A stretch of DNA of 9,678 nt from Minisyncoccota bacterium (GCA_938044295.1 CALIRC010000005.1:1-9678), one strand, 5' to 3'. Positions 1 through 6,331 are shown, counted from the first letter of the stretch. Program-made: numbers and translations. Notes: a model not told the origin generated them from the sequence alone.

Positions 1-98
1 TCACTTTCATGATGCTCATCTACAGTAGAAGCATCATCGTTTGTTACGTCTGCAGGCATACAATCACACCCACAAGAGACACATTTTTCTTCAGTCAT
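1..98 (-). CDS. Small Cys-rich protein, 3' end cut off by window edge
   Basis: The minus strand opens at ATG 98-96 and stays open to the edge. The first 13 residues read MTEEKCVSCGCDC, with four cysteines, followed by an acidic, His-containing stretch (…DEHHES). The clustered CxxCxCxC spacing suggests metal or thiol chemistry, but I recognise no family and the end is missing. The region just upstream (AAAAACAAAAAG) has no good Shine-Dalgarno. The ATG overlaps the stop of a possible 24-codon upstream ORF (ATGA, 98-95), so translational coupling is possible. A strong promoter at 229-256 and a long leader hairpin precede it on the same strand, so its expression may depend on read-through of that hairpin. 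A coding call on 32 visible codons is tentative. Confidence 0.5.
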   Translation of the reverse strand, partial: MTEEKCVSCGCDCMPADVTNDDASTVDEHHES

Positions 99-169
99 CT
101 TTTTGTTTTTGCGCCCCGAAGGGCTGTGTTAATTAAAAAAAAGAAAACGGATTCTTTGTTTGTAACCAT
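95..169 (-). CDS. Possible 24-codon leader ORF overlapping the next start
   Basis: ATG 169-167 opens a 24-codon frame, MVTNKESVFFFLINTALRGA followed by KTKR, ending at TGA 97-95. That stop overlaps the next gene's ATG as ATGA, in a different frame. The frame crosses the 3' arm and U tract of the leader hairpin; the Phe run is encoded by that U tract and could be incidental. A GAGG lies only 2 nt before the ATG, closer than a usual ribosome site, and it pairs with CTCC-type bases in the inner hairpin. It could be an attenuation leader peptide, a coupling ORF, or chance. Confidence 0.28.
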   Translation of the reverse strand: MVTNKESVFFFLINTALRGAKTKR

Positions 170-220
170 GTCCTCAAAAGAGGTGATACATGATTGAAAA
201 CAAAGAGACCCGTTTCTTTT
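135..220 (-). terminator. Long leader hairpin with U tract (attenuator or sRNA terminator)
   Basis: On the minus strand the arms 220-198 and 161-139 pair over about 22 positions with one bulged base on each side, and the 3' arm runs into eight T residues (142-135). The loop holds nested stems: CATGT 167-171 with ACATG 188-192, and CCTC 172-175 with GAGG 180-183 around an AAAA loop. The predicted start site of the 229-256 promoter is at about 222, so the transcript would begin almost at the first base of the 5' arm. This is the geometry of an intrinsic terminator placed in a leader, before the small Cys-rich ORF. I recognise no riboswitch or T-box core. The stem is AT-rich, so termination strength is uncertain. 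Confidence 0.6.
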
Positions 221-228
221 ATGTAGGT

Positions 229-256
229 ATTATAGCATACTGACAGGGGTTGTCAA
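229..256 (-). promoter_or_regulatory. Consensus sigma70-type promoter for the leader/Cys-rich ORF
   Basis: The minus strand has TTGACA (256-251), a 16-nt spacer and TATAAT (234-229), preceded by TGC, an extended -10. Both hexamers match the consensus fully. The expected start is near 222, just outside the leader hairpin. The promoter driving the 152-aa gene (843-870) has the same hexamers, spacer length and TATGCTATAATAC block. Confidence 0.85.
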
Positions 257-296
257 GGGGTGGTTAGAGAAGAAAAAACAACTAAACGAGCACAAT

Positions 297-328
297 AAAA
301 AAGTCGTCTTCTCCATGAGAAAACGACT
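297..328 (-). terminator. Intrinsic terminator of the 152-aa gene
   Basis: The stem AGTCGT (302-307) pairs with ACGACT (323-328), extended inward by CTTCTC/GAGAAA-type pairing around a short CAT-centred loop. The A run 297-302 gives a U tract on the minus strand. It lies 16 nt beyond the stop of the gene at 344-802, so it most likely ends that transcript before the next promoter begins. Confidence 0.8.
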
Positions 329-343
329 GTCCAAGGTAAGAAA

Positions 344-802
344 TTAGCGACTTCGCATTTGCAAGGTTTCCTCAAACTCCGCATTCGCAGCGTCTTTTGC
401 ATCCCGTATTTTACAAATCTCTTCACCGGTAAGAGATTGTAAAGGCAACTTTTGTGTAATAACCAAAAAACCTCGTGGTCCATCATATTCTCGCGCAACC
501 TCCTTGCTTTCTATCAAAATCGATCCATCTTCCAATGGTTGAACAATATCTCCCTGAAATATACCGATCCCCATACCTCTATGAATGAGGAGTCTCAGTG
601 GCATATTGTCGCGCCCAGTGAGTTCGACCTGAGCTATGCTATGGTCCACTTCATCCTTGAAGATTTTATTAATCTTCATGAACGGACCACTCTTCTCTGT
701 TACATAGTATGTACAACGAAAAGTCCCACTTGTGACCTTGGTAAACCAAGGCTCCAATACTTGTGCCCATGATTGATCAAAAACCAACTTGGATTCTTTC
801 AT
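344..802 (-). CDS. Hypothetical 152-aa protein with strong promoter and RBS
   Basis: The frame starts at ATG 802-800 and ends at TAA 346-344. The start is well supported: GGAGGG lies 6-8 nt upstream (about 808-813), and a consensus promoter at 843-870 gives a leader of about 35 nt. I recognise no family. There is no signal peptide and no hydrophobic membrane segment, so it is probably cytoplasmic. The middle alternates short hydrophobic strands with loops (roughly residues 20-110, including MPLRLLIHRGMGIGIF), suggesting a small beta-rich fold. Residues 120-152 (SLTGEEICKIRDAKDAANAE onward) look like a charged helix. It forms its own transcription unit with a terminator at 297-328. The consensus promoter and strong ribosome site suggest high expression compared with the SD-less genes to its right. 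Confidence 0.85.
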   Translation of the reverse strand: MKESKLVFDQSWAQVLEPWFTKVTSGTFRCTYYVTEKSGPFMKINKIFKDEVDHSIAQVELTGRDNMPLRLLIHRGMGIGIFQGDIVQPLEDGSILIESKEVAREYDGPRGFLVITQKLPLQSLTGEEICKIRDAKDAANAEFEETLQMRSR

Positions 803-842
803 ACTTTTCCCTCCTGTTTGTTGTCAGTATAGAACAAAAAGT

Positions 843-870
843 ATTATAGCATAAAATACAAATTTGTCAA
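843..870 (-). promoter_or_regulatory. Consensus sigma70-type promoter of the 152-aa gene
   Basis: The minus strand has TTGACA (870-865), 16 nt, then TATAAT (848-843) with an upstream TGC extended -10. The predicted start is near 836, about 35 nt before the ATG at 802. It is nearly the twin of the promoter at 229-256. Confidence 0.87.
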
Positions 871-884
871 TATATTTTTGCAGA

Positions 885-902
885 GCATGACCGATATCAT
901 GC
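885..902. repeat. Short palindrome upstream of the -35 box
   Basis: GCATGA (885-890) and TCATGC (897-902) form a 6-bp inverted repeat with a 6-nt gap, 15 bp upstream of the -35 box at 865-870 on the minus strand. Its position fits a regulator-binding site, but it could also be a weak RNA hairpin in the tail of the recA-side transcript, or chance. Confidence 0.3.
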
Positions 903-936
903 AATAAAAATTACCAAAAAAATCTATGCTTATAGC

Positions 937-967
937 AAAAAAATCCTTCCCAGAAGTGGAAGGATTT
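937..967 (-). terminator. Strong intrinsic terminator downstream of recA
   Basis: AAATCCTTCC (941-950) and GGAAGGATTT (958-967) form a perfect 10-bp stem with a 7-nt loop. The A run 937-943 supplies seven U residues on the minus-strand transcript. It is about 205 nt beyond the recA stop, so it ends either the recA mRNA with a long 3' UTR or a separate small RNA encoded between them. Confidence 0.88.
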
Positions 968-1160
968 AAAAAGCAAATCAATATTACAAAATTCCAAAAC
1001 CAACTACCTGGATGCAGGTATGTGGGCTGTGACAGCGAACGCACTTCGTTCATATCATACCTTTGAAAGCAAGCTGCGAAGTATATGAATCCTTATGCTG
1101 CCGAACCTCGGAAATATTTGTGACTGCATTACAGATATCTTTCTCGGTTCGCCGCATAAT
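968..1160 (-). other. Hairpin-rich non-coding stretch after recA (3' UTR or ncRNA)
   Basis: No convincing ORF lies here. Several hairpins do: CGAACC 1102-1107 with GGTTCG 1146-1151, containing GAAATAT 1111-1117 against ATATCTTTC 1135-1143 and CTG/CAG 1124-1126/1132-1134; CATATCATAC 1051-1060 against GTATATG 1081-1087; GAACG 1037-1041 with CGTTC 1047-1051; GCTGT 1026-1030 with ACAGC 1032-1036; and TACCTG 1005-1010 with CAGGTA 1015-1020 around a GATG loop. ACTTCG 1043-1048 can instead pair with CGAAGT 1077-1082, so two folds compete. The strand is inferred from the terminator at 937-967. The size is right for a 6S-like or similar RNA, but I see no diagnostic core of 6S, SRP, tmRNA or RNase P RNA, and no good promoter just upstream. 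A structured recA 3' UTR is equally possible. Confidence 0.35.
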
Positions 1161-1171
1161 AAAGGAGGGAT

Positions 1172-2233
1172 TTATTCTTCATCTGGCTCACCCATTGCAT
1201 CAGGATTGGCAATCTTCTCCTTCACGGCTTTATGTGTAGCTTGCACAATTTTATCGAGAAGTTTTTTGTCTGATTTAAGTCCGGTCTTAGCCTTCTCACG
1301 ACCCACACCAAGCTTTTCTTCACCATAGCTATACGAATTCCCTCTTTTTTCGATTATGCCATATTTTACGCCAGTATCAAGCACATCACCTGCCAAGGAA
1401 ATGCCTTCATTATACATAATGTCAAATTCCGAAATCTTAAACGGAGGTGCAACCTTATTCTTCACAACCTTCACTTTTACACGATTTCCCACTACGTCTT
1501 CTCCGCTTTTGATCTGAGCAGCGCGACGCACTTCCAATCGTACAGAAGAATAGAATTTGAGCGCATTCCCACCTGTAGTTGTTTCTGGATTGCCAAACAT
1601 CACGCCAATCTTCATACGGATTTGATTGATAAAAATCACAACCACATTCGACTTCGACATAATCGGTGTAAGTTTACGAAGGGCTTGAGACATCAAACGT
1701 GCTTGCTTACCGACATGATGATCACCCATCTCACCATCGATCTCTGATTGTGGTGTAAGTGCAGCTACGGAATCCACAACGATAATATCGACGGCATCAC
1801 TGCGCACAAGCGTCTCTACGATGTCCAATGCCTGTTCACCCGCATCAGGTTGCGACACAAGAAGCTCGTTAGTATTTACACCAATCTTTTGTGCATATTG
1901 AGGATCAAGTGCATGCTCAGCATCCACAAATGCTGCTACGCCACCCATTTTCTGTGCATTGGCAACTGCATGAAGCGCAAGTGTTGTTTTACCAGAAGAT
2001 TCTGGACCATAAATCTCGATGACGCGACCACGAGGAAACCCACCAATTCCAAGTGCTAAATCAAGCGAGAGTGCGCCAGAAGGAATTGTTTCGACATCTA
2101 CTTGCTTCACATCACCCAACTTCATAAGCGTCCCATCACCAAACTTGCTTGTAATCTCATCCAAAATAGCATCAACCTTTTTTTCCTCACCTACTACAGT
2201 ATTTACTGCTTTTGCAGTCTTTTTTTTAGCCAT
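1172..2233 (-). CDS. recA: RecA recombinase
   Basis: This 353-aa protein is the ATP-dependent strand-exchange protein that coats single-stranded DNA and drives homologous recombination and repair in the cytoplasm. The core is complete: Walker A GPESSGKTT at residues 76-84, Walker B IIVVDSVAAL at about 150-159, loop L1 after HHVGKQARLM (172-181), loop L2 near MKIGVMFGNPETTTGG (207-222) following the NQIR motif, and a C-terminal region with a short acidic tail (GEPDEE). Length is normal for the family. The start MAKKKTAK is the natural N-terminus, but the nearest GGAGG (2258-2262) lies 24 nt upstream, too far for normal use, so initiation looks SD-independent. A TTGACA occurs at 2316-2311 but no good -10 follows. 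No clear SOS/LexA box is visible. It follows the rodZ-like gene and a foldback element. Confidence 0.98.
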   Translation of the reverse strand: MAKKKTAKAVNTVVGEEKKVDAILDEITSKFGDGTLMKLGDVKQVDVETIPSGALSLDLALGIGGFPRGRVIEIYGPESSGKTTLALHAVANAQKMGGVAAFVDAEHALDPQYAQKIGVNTNELLVSQPDAGEQALDIVETLVRSDAVDIIVVDSVAALTPQSEIDGEMGDHHVGKQARLMSQALRKLTPIMSKSNVVVIFINQIRMKIGVMFGNPETTTGGNALKFYSSVRLEVRRAAQIKSGEDVVGNRVKVKVVKNKVAPPFKISEFDIMYNEGISLAGDVLDTGVKYGIIEKRGNSYSYGEEKLGVGREKAKTGLKSDKKLLDKIVQATHKAVKEKIANPDAMGEPDEE

Positions 2234-2321
2234 AATATTTGCTTCACATTTATTAATCCTCCAACATATTACTCTCTACATCCCAGAGAACATCAACACC
2301 CTCATACCACTGTCAATCATA

Positions 2322-2443
2322 TAGGACTTACGCACTTAAGTGTAATTTTAGACAACATCGAGGCTTTTCACGAGCCATAGCCTACCCATGGTAAGTGAAA
2401 AACGTAGATTTAACGAAAAAGTACACCAAGTGCGTAAGTCTTA
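2322..2443. mobile_element. MITE-like foldback element, copy 1
   Basis: A 122-bp element bounded by inverted ends: TAGGACTTACGCACTT on the left and AAGTGCGTAAGTCTTA on the right. It is flanked on both sides by the direct repeat TCATA (2317-2321 and 2444-2448), which looks like a 5-bp target-site duplication. About 85% of positions match copy 2 at 3668-3790, in the same orientation. There is no internal ORF, so it would need a transposase from elsewhere. It sits in the rodZ–recA gap, only 5 bp upstream of a TTGACA on the recA side. A non-mobile palindromic repeat family is the alternative, but the flanking duplication favours insertion. Confidence 0.8.
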
Positions 2444-2544
2444 TCATAAATACATCCCAGAAGTCACACCTATTCTAACATTTTTTCAATTGCAAGACTA
2501 ACAAGTAGCGCCAGATACAATGAATAACAATCCATCAATTATGA

Positions 2545-3627
2545 CTATTGAGAAATCGGTTCAGAATCATCAGAAGTATCGCGATCATTTCCCTCTAGGT
2601 TTACCGCATCCGAAACATCTAGACCTTCCAGTGTATTGTAGCCTCGACCAAATTCTACACCTCGAACCACATCCTCATCCTCCGAAAGCAAACCAAAATC
2701 TTGCTCATTATGTGTAATGGTAAGACCATTACCCCGCCCAGCAGTAAGTACAATTTTCTCCTGCGCCTCAAAAAACTGCTGCTCACCCGAAGCCATTGTC
2801 TTATCAAAAACACCCACATCATCAGAGAGAACACGCACCCAAACAGATTCTTCTCCTGCCGTAATAGTGAGTGTAACCGTCTCACGCACAGGAAAAGAAG
2901 GCACTTCTGGAGTCTCCTTTGGGACAATAACCTCAGGCGCAAACGTAGAGACAATAATGAGTTTCTTCTGCGTCTTTTGACCTGATTTACCTTCACTGCG
3001 AAGTAAAAAAGTATTTTCACCTTCTGTAAGGATAACTTCTTGAGAAAAGGAGCCATCCACATCCACAGCAATTGGATCATCGTTGAGATAAAGAAACGCC
3101 TCAGGATGTGTCATACCACGAATCTCAGTGGAAGAAGCATCGGTTTGAGATCCATTCTCTGGAGCAAGAATATCGATAAAAGGCGCACTCACAAACTGTC
3201 GAGCGCCAGAATACGCGTAAATGCCGATGCCAGCTACCAAGCAAAAAACGAGTCCAGCCAAAAGCATCCGTGATGATATCACAATGTGTGATGCAAACGA
3301 TTTTTTTGCAAATGTATCTTCCTTAATATCATTCTTTACATGAATATTCTCATAGATCTGATATTCTCGATCAAGGATCTTTGTAAGGGAACCAGAAGCC
3401 AGACCAAAATAGTTTTCATACGCGTGGATAAAACCACGTACATACACTTGTGAAGGAAGTTGATCATAATTACCAGATTCAAGTGCCTCAACATACTTCT
3501 TCTGGATACGTGTATGCTTTACAAACTCATGAATATTCACATGGTGTTCTTTACGCAAAGCCAAAAGACGCTCACCAAGTGTAAGCGATCCTACCTTTTT
3601 GCGTTGAAAGTCATTCGTACCCATCAT
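2545..3627 (-). CDS. rodZ: RodZ-like membrane protein with HTH domain
   Basis: A 360-aa bitopic protein of the RodZ/YmfM type, which links the cell-shape cytoskeleton to envelope synthesis. Domains in order: a cytoplasmic Cro/C1-type HTH_25 domain at about residues 16-80 (TLGERLLALRKEH…, with the typical VYVRGFIHAYENYFGL end), a basic linker, one membrane segment at about 115-140, a Big/glucodextranase-like beta domain at about 150-228 (PENGSQ… DGSFSQEVILTEGENTF), and a DUF4115-like domain at about 250-310 (VTLTITAGEESVWVRVLSDD, then AGRGNGLTI). An acidic tail of about 50 residues ends it. The start is uncertain: TTG 3630, ATG 3627 and ATG 3624 are adjacent, none with a clear Shine-Dalgarno; I prefer ATG 3627. 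It lies between ftsK and recA, matching the spoIIIE–ymfM…recA order of Firmicutes. Confidence 0.88.
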   Translation of the reverse strand: MMGTNDFQRKKVGSLTLGERLLALRKEHHVNIHEFVKHTRIQKKYVEALESGNYDQLPSQVYVRGFIHAYENYFGLASGSLTKILDREYQIYENIHVKNDIKEDTFAKKSFASHIVISSRMLLAGLVFCLVAGIGIYAYSGARQFVSAPFIDILAPENGSQTDASSTEIRGMTHPEAFLYLNDDPIAVDVDGSFSQEVILTEGENTFLLRSEGKSGQKTQKKLIIVSTFAPEVIVPKETPEVPSFPVRETVTLTITAGEESVWVRVLSDDVGVFDKTMASGEQQFFEAQEKIVLTAGRGNGLTITHNEQDFGLLSEDEDVVRGVEFGRGYNTLEGLDVSDAVNLEGNDRDTSDDSEPISQ

Positions 3628-3667
3628 CAATAGCTGCGTATTACATGCAAAACAGTTTTGTATTTAT

Positions 3668-3790
3668 TAGAACTTACGCACTTGAGTGTAATTTTATGCA
3701 AAATCAAGGCTTTTTATAAACCATAGCCTACCTATCGTGAGTAAAAAACGGAGATTTTAACGACAAAGTACACCAAGTGCGTAAGTTCTA
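3668..3790. mobile_element. MITE-like foldback element, copy 2
   Basis: A 123-bp element whose ends are perfect inverted repeats over TAGAACTTACGCACTTG (left) and its complement at the right. Flanks TTTAT (3663-3667) and TTTGT (3791-3795) match at 4 of 5 positions, a plausible decayed target duplication. Inner arms also pair: AAAATC 3700-3705 with GATTTT 3753-3758, and AGGCT 3707-3711 with AGCCT 3725-3729, so the whole element can fold back on itself. It occupies most of the ftsK–rodZ gap, starting 22 nt after the ftsK stop, and transcription from ftsK would place the hairpin in the mRNA. It has no coding capacity. Confidence 0.8.
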
Positions 3791-3811
3791 TTTGTATAAA
3801 ATCATAGACAT

Positions 3812-6331
3812 CTACCACTTCTCACGATCTTCTTGTTTTTCAACTTCCCCTTCATAACTATCATCATGTTCCTCTTGTGCATCATCATCTTGTACCAAGA
3901 TCTTCCGCGCCTTAGAGCCATCTGCAGGACCAATAACACCATGATCTTCCAACTCATCAATCAAGCGTGCAGCGCGCGAATAACCAACACGCAATCGACG
4001 CTGAATATATGAAGTAGAGGCCTTACCAGCTTCGATAACAACTTTTTTTGCCTCATTATACATCGGATCTTCAACTGCCTCACCAATACCGCTAGCAGTG
4101 GTAGCAACAGTATCAAAATCAACAGCTTGTATACCACGGCCAGAAGATACCGCATCATCATCAGATCCTCCATCCCCAAAATCTTCCTCCACATCAAACA
4201 CACCGAGACTTTTCGCCTGCTTCTTAATAAAGTCTATTACCTTCTTCACTTCTGTTTCCTCAACAAAGACACCCTGCAAACGACGTGGACTTGAACTGTT
4301 CGTACCAACATAAAGCATGTCACCATGTCCCACGAGCTTCTCAGCACCCGGAGAGTCAATGATTGTACGCGAATCAATACCAGTAGCCACCCGAAGAGCT
4401 ATACGCGTAGGGAGATTCGCCTTGATCGTACCTGTAATGACCTCAACACTTGGACGCTGTGTCGAAACAATAAGGTGAATTCCTACTGCTCGCGACATCT
4501 GCGCAAGACGAACAATCACACTTTCTACCTCCTTACCATGTGAAGCCATAAGGTCAGCCATCTCATCTATCACAATGACAATAACAGGCAAATTCTCAAG
4601 TGGCATCTCCTCAACACGATCCGTTTCTGGATTAACTTGCTGTACAGTTTCGCCACCATCACACATTTTTTTATACGATTTCAGATCTCGCGTACCAACC
4701 TTCTGCAAAATCTTATAGCGTCGCTCCATTTCACTCACCGCCCATTTAAGCGCATTGATCACCTTCCCATTATCCGTAATCACTTCAGAAAGCAAATGTG
4801 GAATGCCATTATACAGCGAAAGTTCTACACGTTTCGGATCAACAAGAATCATCTTGAGATCATCTGGAGAATTCTTATAAAGAAGTGACAAAAGAATACT
4901 ATTGATTGTCACAGATTTACCAGCACCTGTAGCTCCTGCAACCAAAAGATGTGGCATCTTTCCCAGATCTTCAACAACATAATCTCCATTCACATCTTCA
5001 CCTAAAGCAAGGAGTAGCGGTTTTTCATCATTTTCAAATTCATCTGTATTGATCAAATCACGCATACGAACCATCGCCTTCTCTTCATTTGGCACTTCGA
5101 TGCCCACAAGCGATTTACCTGGAATCGGCGCTTCGATACGAATCGGATGTGCAGCAAGAGCCAGGGCAAGATCATCACTAAGCGTCTTAATTTTCGTAAG
5201 CTTCACCCCGCTTGGCGGACGAAAACTAAACTGCGTAACCGTAGGACCAGTGACAATATCATCCAAATCCATCTCAATACCAAAATCAGCAAACGTATCT
5301 TGAATCACCTGCGCGCGGTCCCGCGTGTTACCACCCTCAGCTTTTTTCCCGCCTCGCTCCAGGAGCTTCAAAGGAGGTAATTCCCACTCATAGTCATCAT
5401 AATCTACATCATCGCTGTTTGTAGAGCGCTCCACTCGCTCTATTTGACGACGATCCATGATCTTAGCAGCCTTTTCAGAAGCTGACTCTTTCTCTGGAAC
5501 AATAGCTTCTTCGTACGACTCTTCACTTTCCCATTCATCATCGTCATCAAAACCATCCATCGGAAGAATATCCTCTGCAGGAATACTTTCCGTAGACACT
5601 TTTTTCTGCAATGTATCACGAGAAAGTGATTGCGCGTCCACGGTATCTTCGTCGGCATCATCAAAAACATCACCCACTTCAACATTTTCATCCACTTCAT
5701 CAACCACAGTTTCTTTCTTTCCAAATAATCGTCCAAAAAAAGAAGTATCTACAGTAGGAACTTTAACCTGAGGCGTCTTCACTTTATCACCGATGCCAAC
5801 AAGAGATTTATTAAGCGCAAAAATTGCTGCAATAAGTCCACCAAAAAACAGTACAGCAGCAGAAGCAATCTTACCTAGTTGCCCATGCATGAGCGAAGCC
5901 ACGAGGTACCCAATGTATCCCCCACCCCGTCCCTCTGAAGCGACAAGACGAAAATCCTCAGCGGCATATGGCAAAAGATGCAAAAGGGAAAGCACACAAA
6001 CAAAAAACAGAATTGCACCTGTAATTTTTGTAGCAGTACGCGTCGATGACATCTTAGTACGCACAAGAATAAACGCCACAAAAATTAAAATAAGAGGGAC
6101 GATAAACTTTCCTAAACCAAATCCTTTACCGATCAGTCCCGTAAGTCGCTCACCAGCAGGCCCCGCTGCACCAAAAAGCCCAAGCGCAAACAACACTGCA
6201 AGCAGTAGTAAAAATATTGCAGCAATTGTGCGTTTCGCACCCTTAGAGAGATTAAAATCTAAAAAAGCAAATCTTTCCCCATCACCTTCATACTCTTCGT
6301 CATAATCAGCTTGTTTCTTTTTACGTCCCAT
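3812..6331 (-). CDS. ftsK: FtsK/SpoIIIE DNA translocase
   Basis: An 839-aa membrane-anchored motor that pumps chromosomal DNA through the closing septum. The N-terminus is charged, then come about four membrane segments (roughly 35-55, 74-91, 103-120, 155-173). A long acidic, low-complexity linker runs to about 318. The alpha/beta motor follows, with Walker A GATGAGKS at 466-473, Walker B VIVIVIDEMADL at 583-594, and the conserved STQRPS (623-628). The gamma winged helix, which reads chromosome polarity sequences, is at about 757-812 (SYIQRRLRVGYSRAARLIDE). A 26-residue acidic tail (QDDDAQEEHDD…REKW) follows it, which is unusual. The start ATG 6331 gives a standard MGRKKK N-terminus but has no Shine-Dalgarno; a promoter at 6361-6389 fits. 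rodZ and recA follow on the same strand. Confidence 0.97.
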   Translation of the reverse strand: MGRKKKQADYDEEYEGDGERFAFLDFNLSKGAKRTIAAIFLLLLAVLFALGLFGAAGPAGERLTGLIGKGFGLGKFIVPLILIFVAFILVRTKMSSTRTATKITGAILFFVCVLSLLHLLPYAAEDFRLVASEGRGGGYIGYLVASLMHGQLGKIASAAVLFFGGLIAAIFALNKSLVGIGDKVKTPQVKVPTVDTSFFGRLFGKKETVVDEVDENVEVGDVFDDADEDTVDAQSLSRDTLQKKVSTESIPAEDILPMDGFDDDDEWESEESYEEAIVPEKESASEKAAKIMDRRQIERVERSTNSDDVDYDDYEWELPPLKLLERGGKKAEGGNTRDRAQVIQDTFADFGIEMDLDDIVTGPTVTQFSFRPPSGVKLTKIKTLSDDLALALAAHPIRIEAPIPGKSLVGIEVPNEEKAMVRMRDLINTDEFENDEKPLLLALGEDVNGDYVVEDLGKMPHLLVAGATGAGKSVTINSILLSLLYKNSPDDLKMILVDPKRVELSLYNGIPHLLSEVITDNGKVINALKWAVSEMERRYKILQKVGTRDLKSYKKMCDGGETVQQVNPETDRVEEMPLENLPVIVIVIDEMADLMASHGKEVESVIVRLAQMSRAVGIHLIVSTQRPSVEVITGTIKANLPTRIALRVATGIDSRTIIDSPGAEKLVGHGDMLYVGTNSSSPRRLQGVFVEETEVKKVIDFIKKQAKSLGVFDVEEDFGDGGSDDDAVSSGRGIQAVDFDTVATTASGIGEAVEDPMYNEAKKVVIEAGKASTSYIQRRLRVGYSRAARLIDELEDHGVIGPADGSKARKILVQDDDAQEEHDDSYEGEVEKQEDREKW

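Noticed and set aside
109..124. GCCC-TTCG-GGGC hairpin on the minus strand as terminator
   Set aside because: Only a 4-bp stem and no U tract directly after it; it may still shape the leader of the Cys-rich ORF.
9..197. Plus-strand 62-aa frame
   Set aside because: It runs antisense through the leader hairpin and U tract, with low-complexity sequence and no ribosome site.
452..772. Plus-strand 106-aa frame
   Set aside because: Fully antisense to the 152-aa gene, which has promoter, ribosome site and terminator.
844..1053. Minus-strand 69-aa frame downstream of recA
   Set aside because: It reads straight through the perfect terminator stem and the next promoter, and has no ribosome site.
2289..2316. 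recA promoter with the TTGACA at 2316-2311
   Set aside because: No acceptable -10 occurs 16-18 nt downstream, so it is not listed as a feature.
5793..6305. Plus-strand 170-aa frame
   Set aside because: Shadow of the ftsK membrane region; Ser/Pro/Lys-rich and without a domain.
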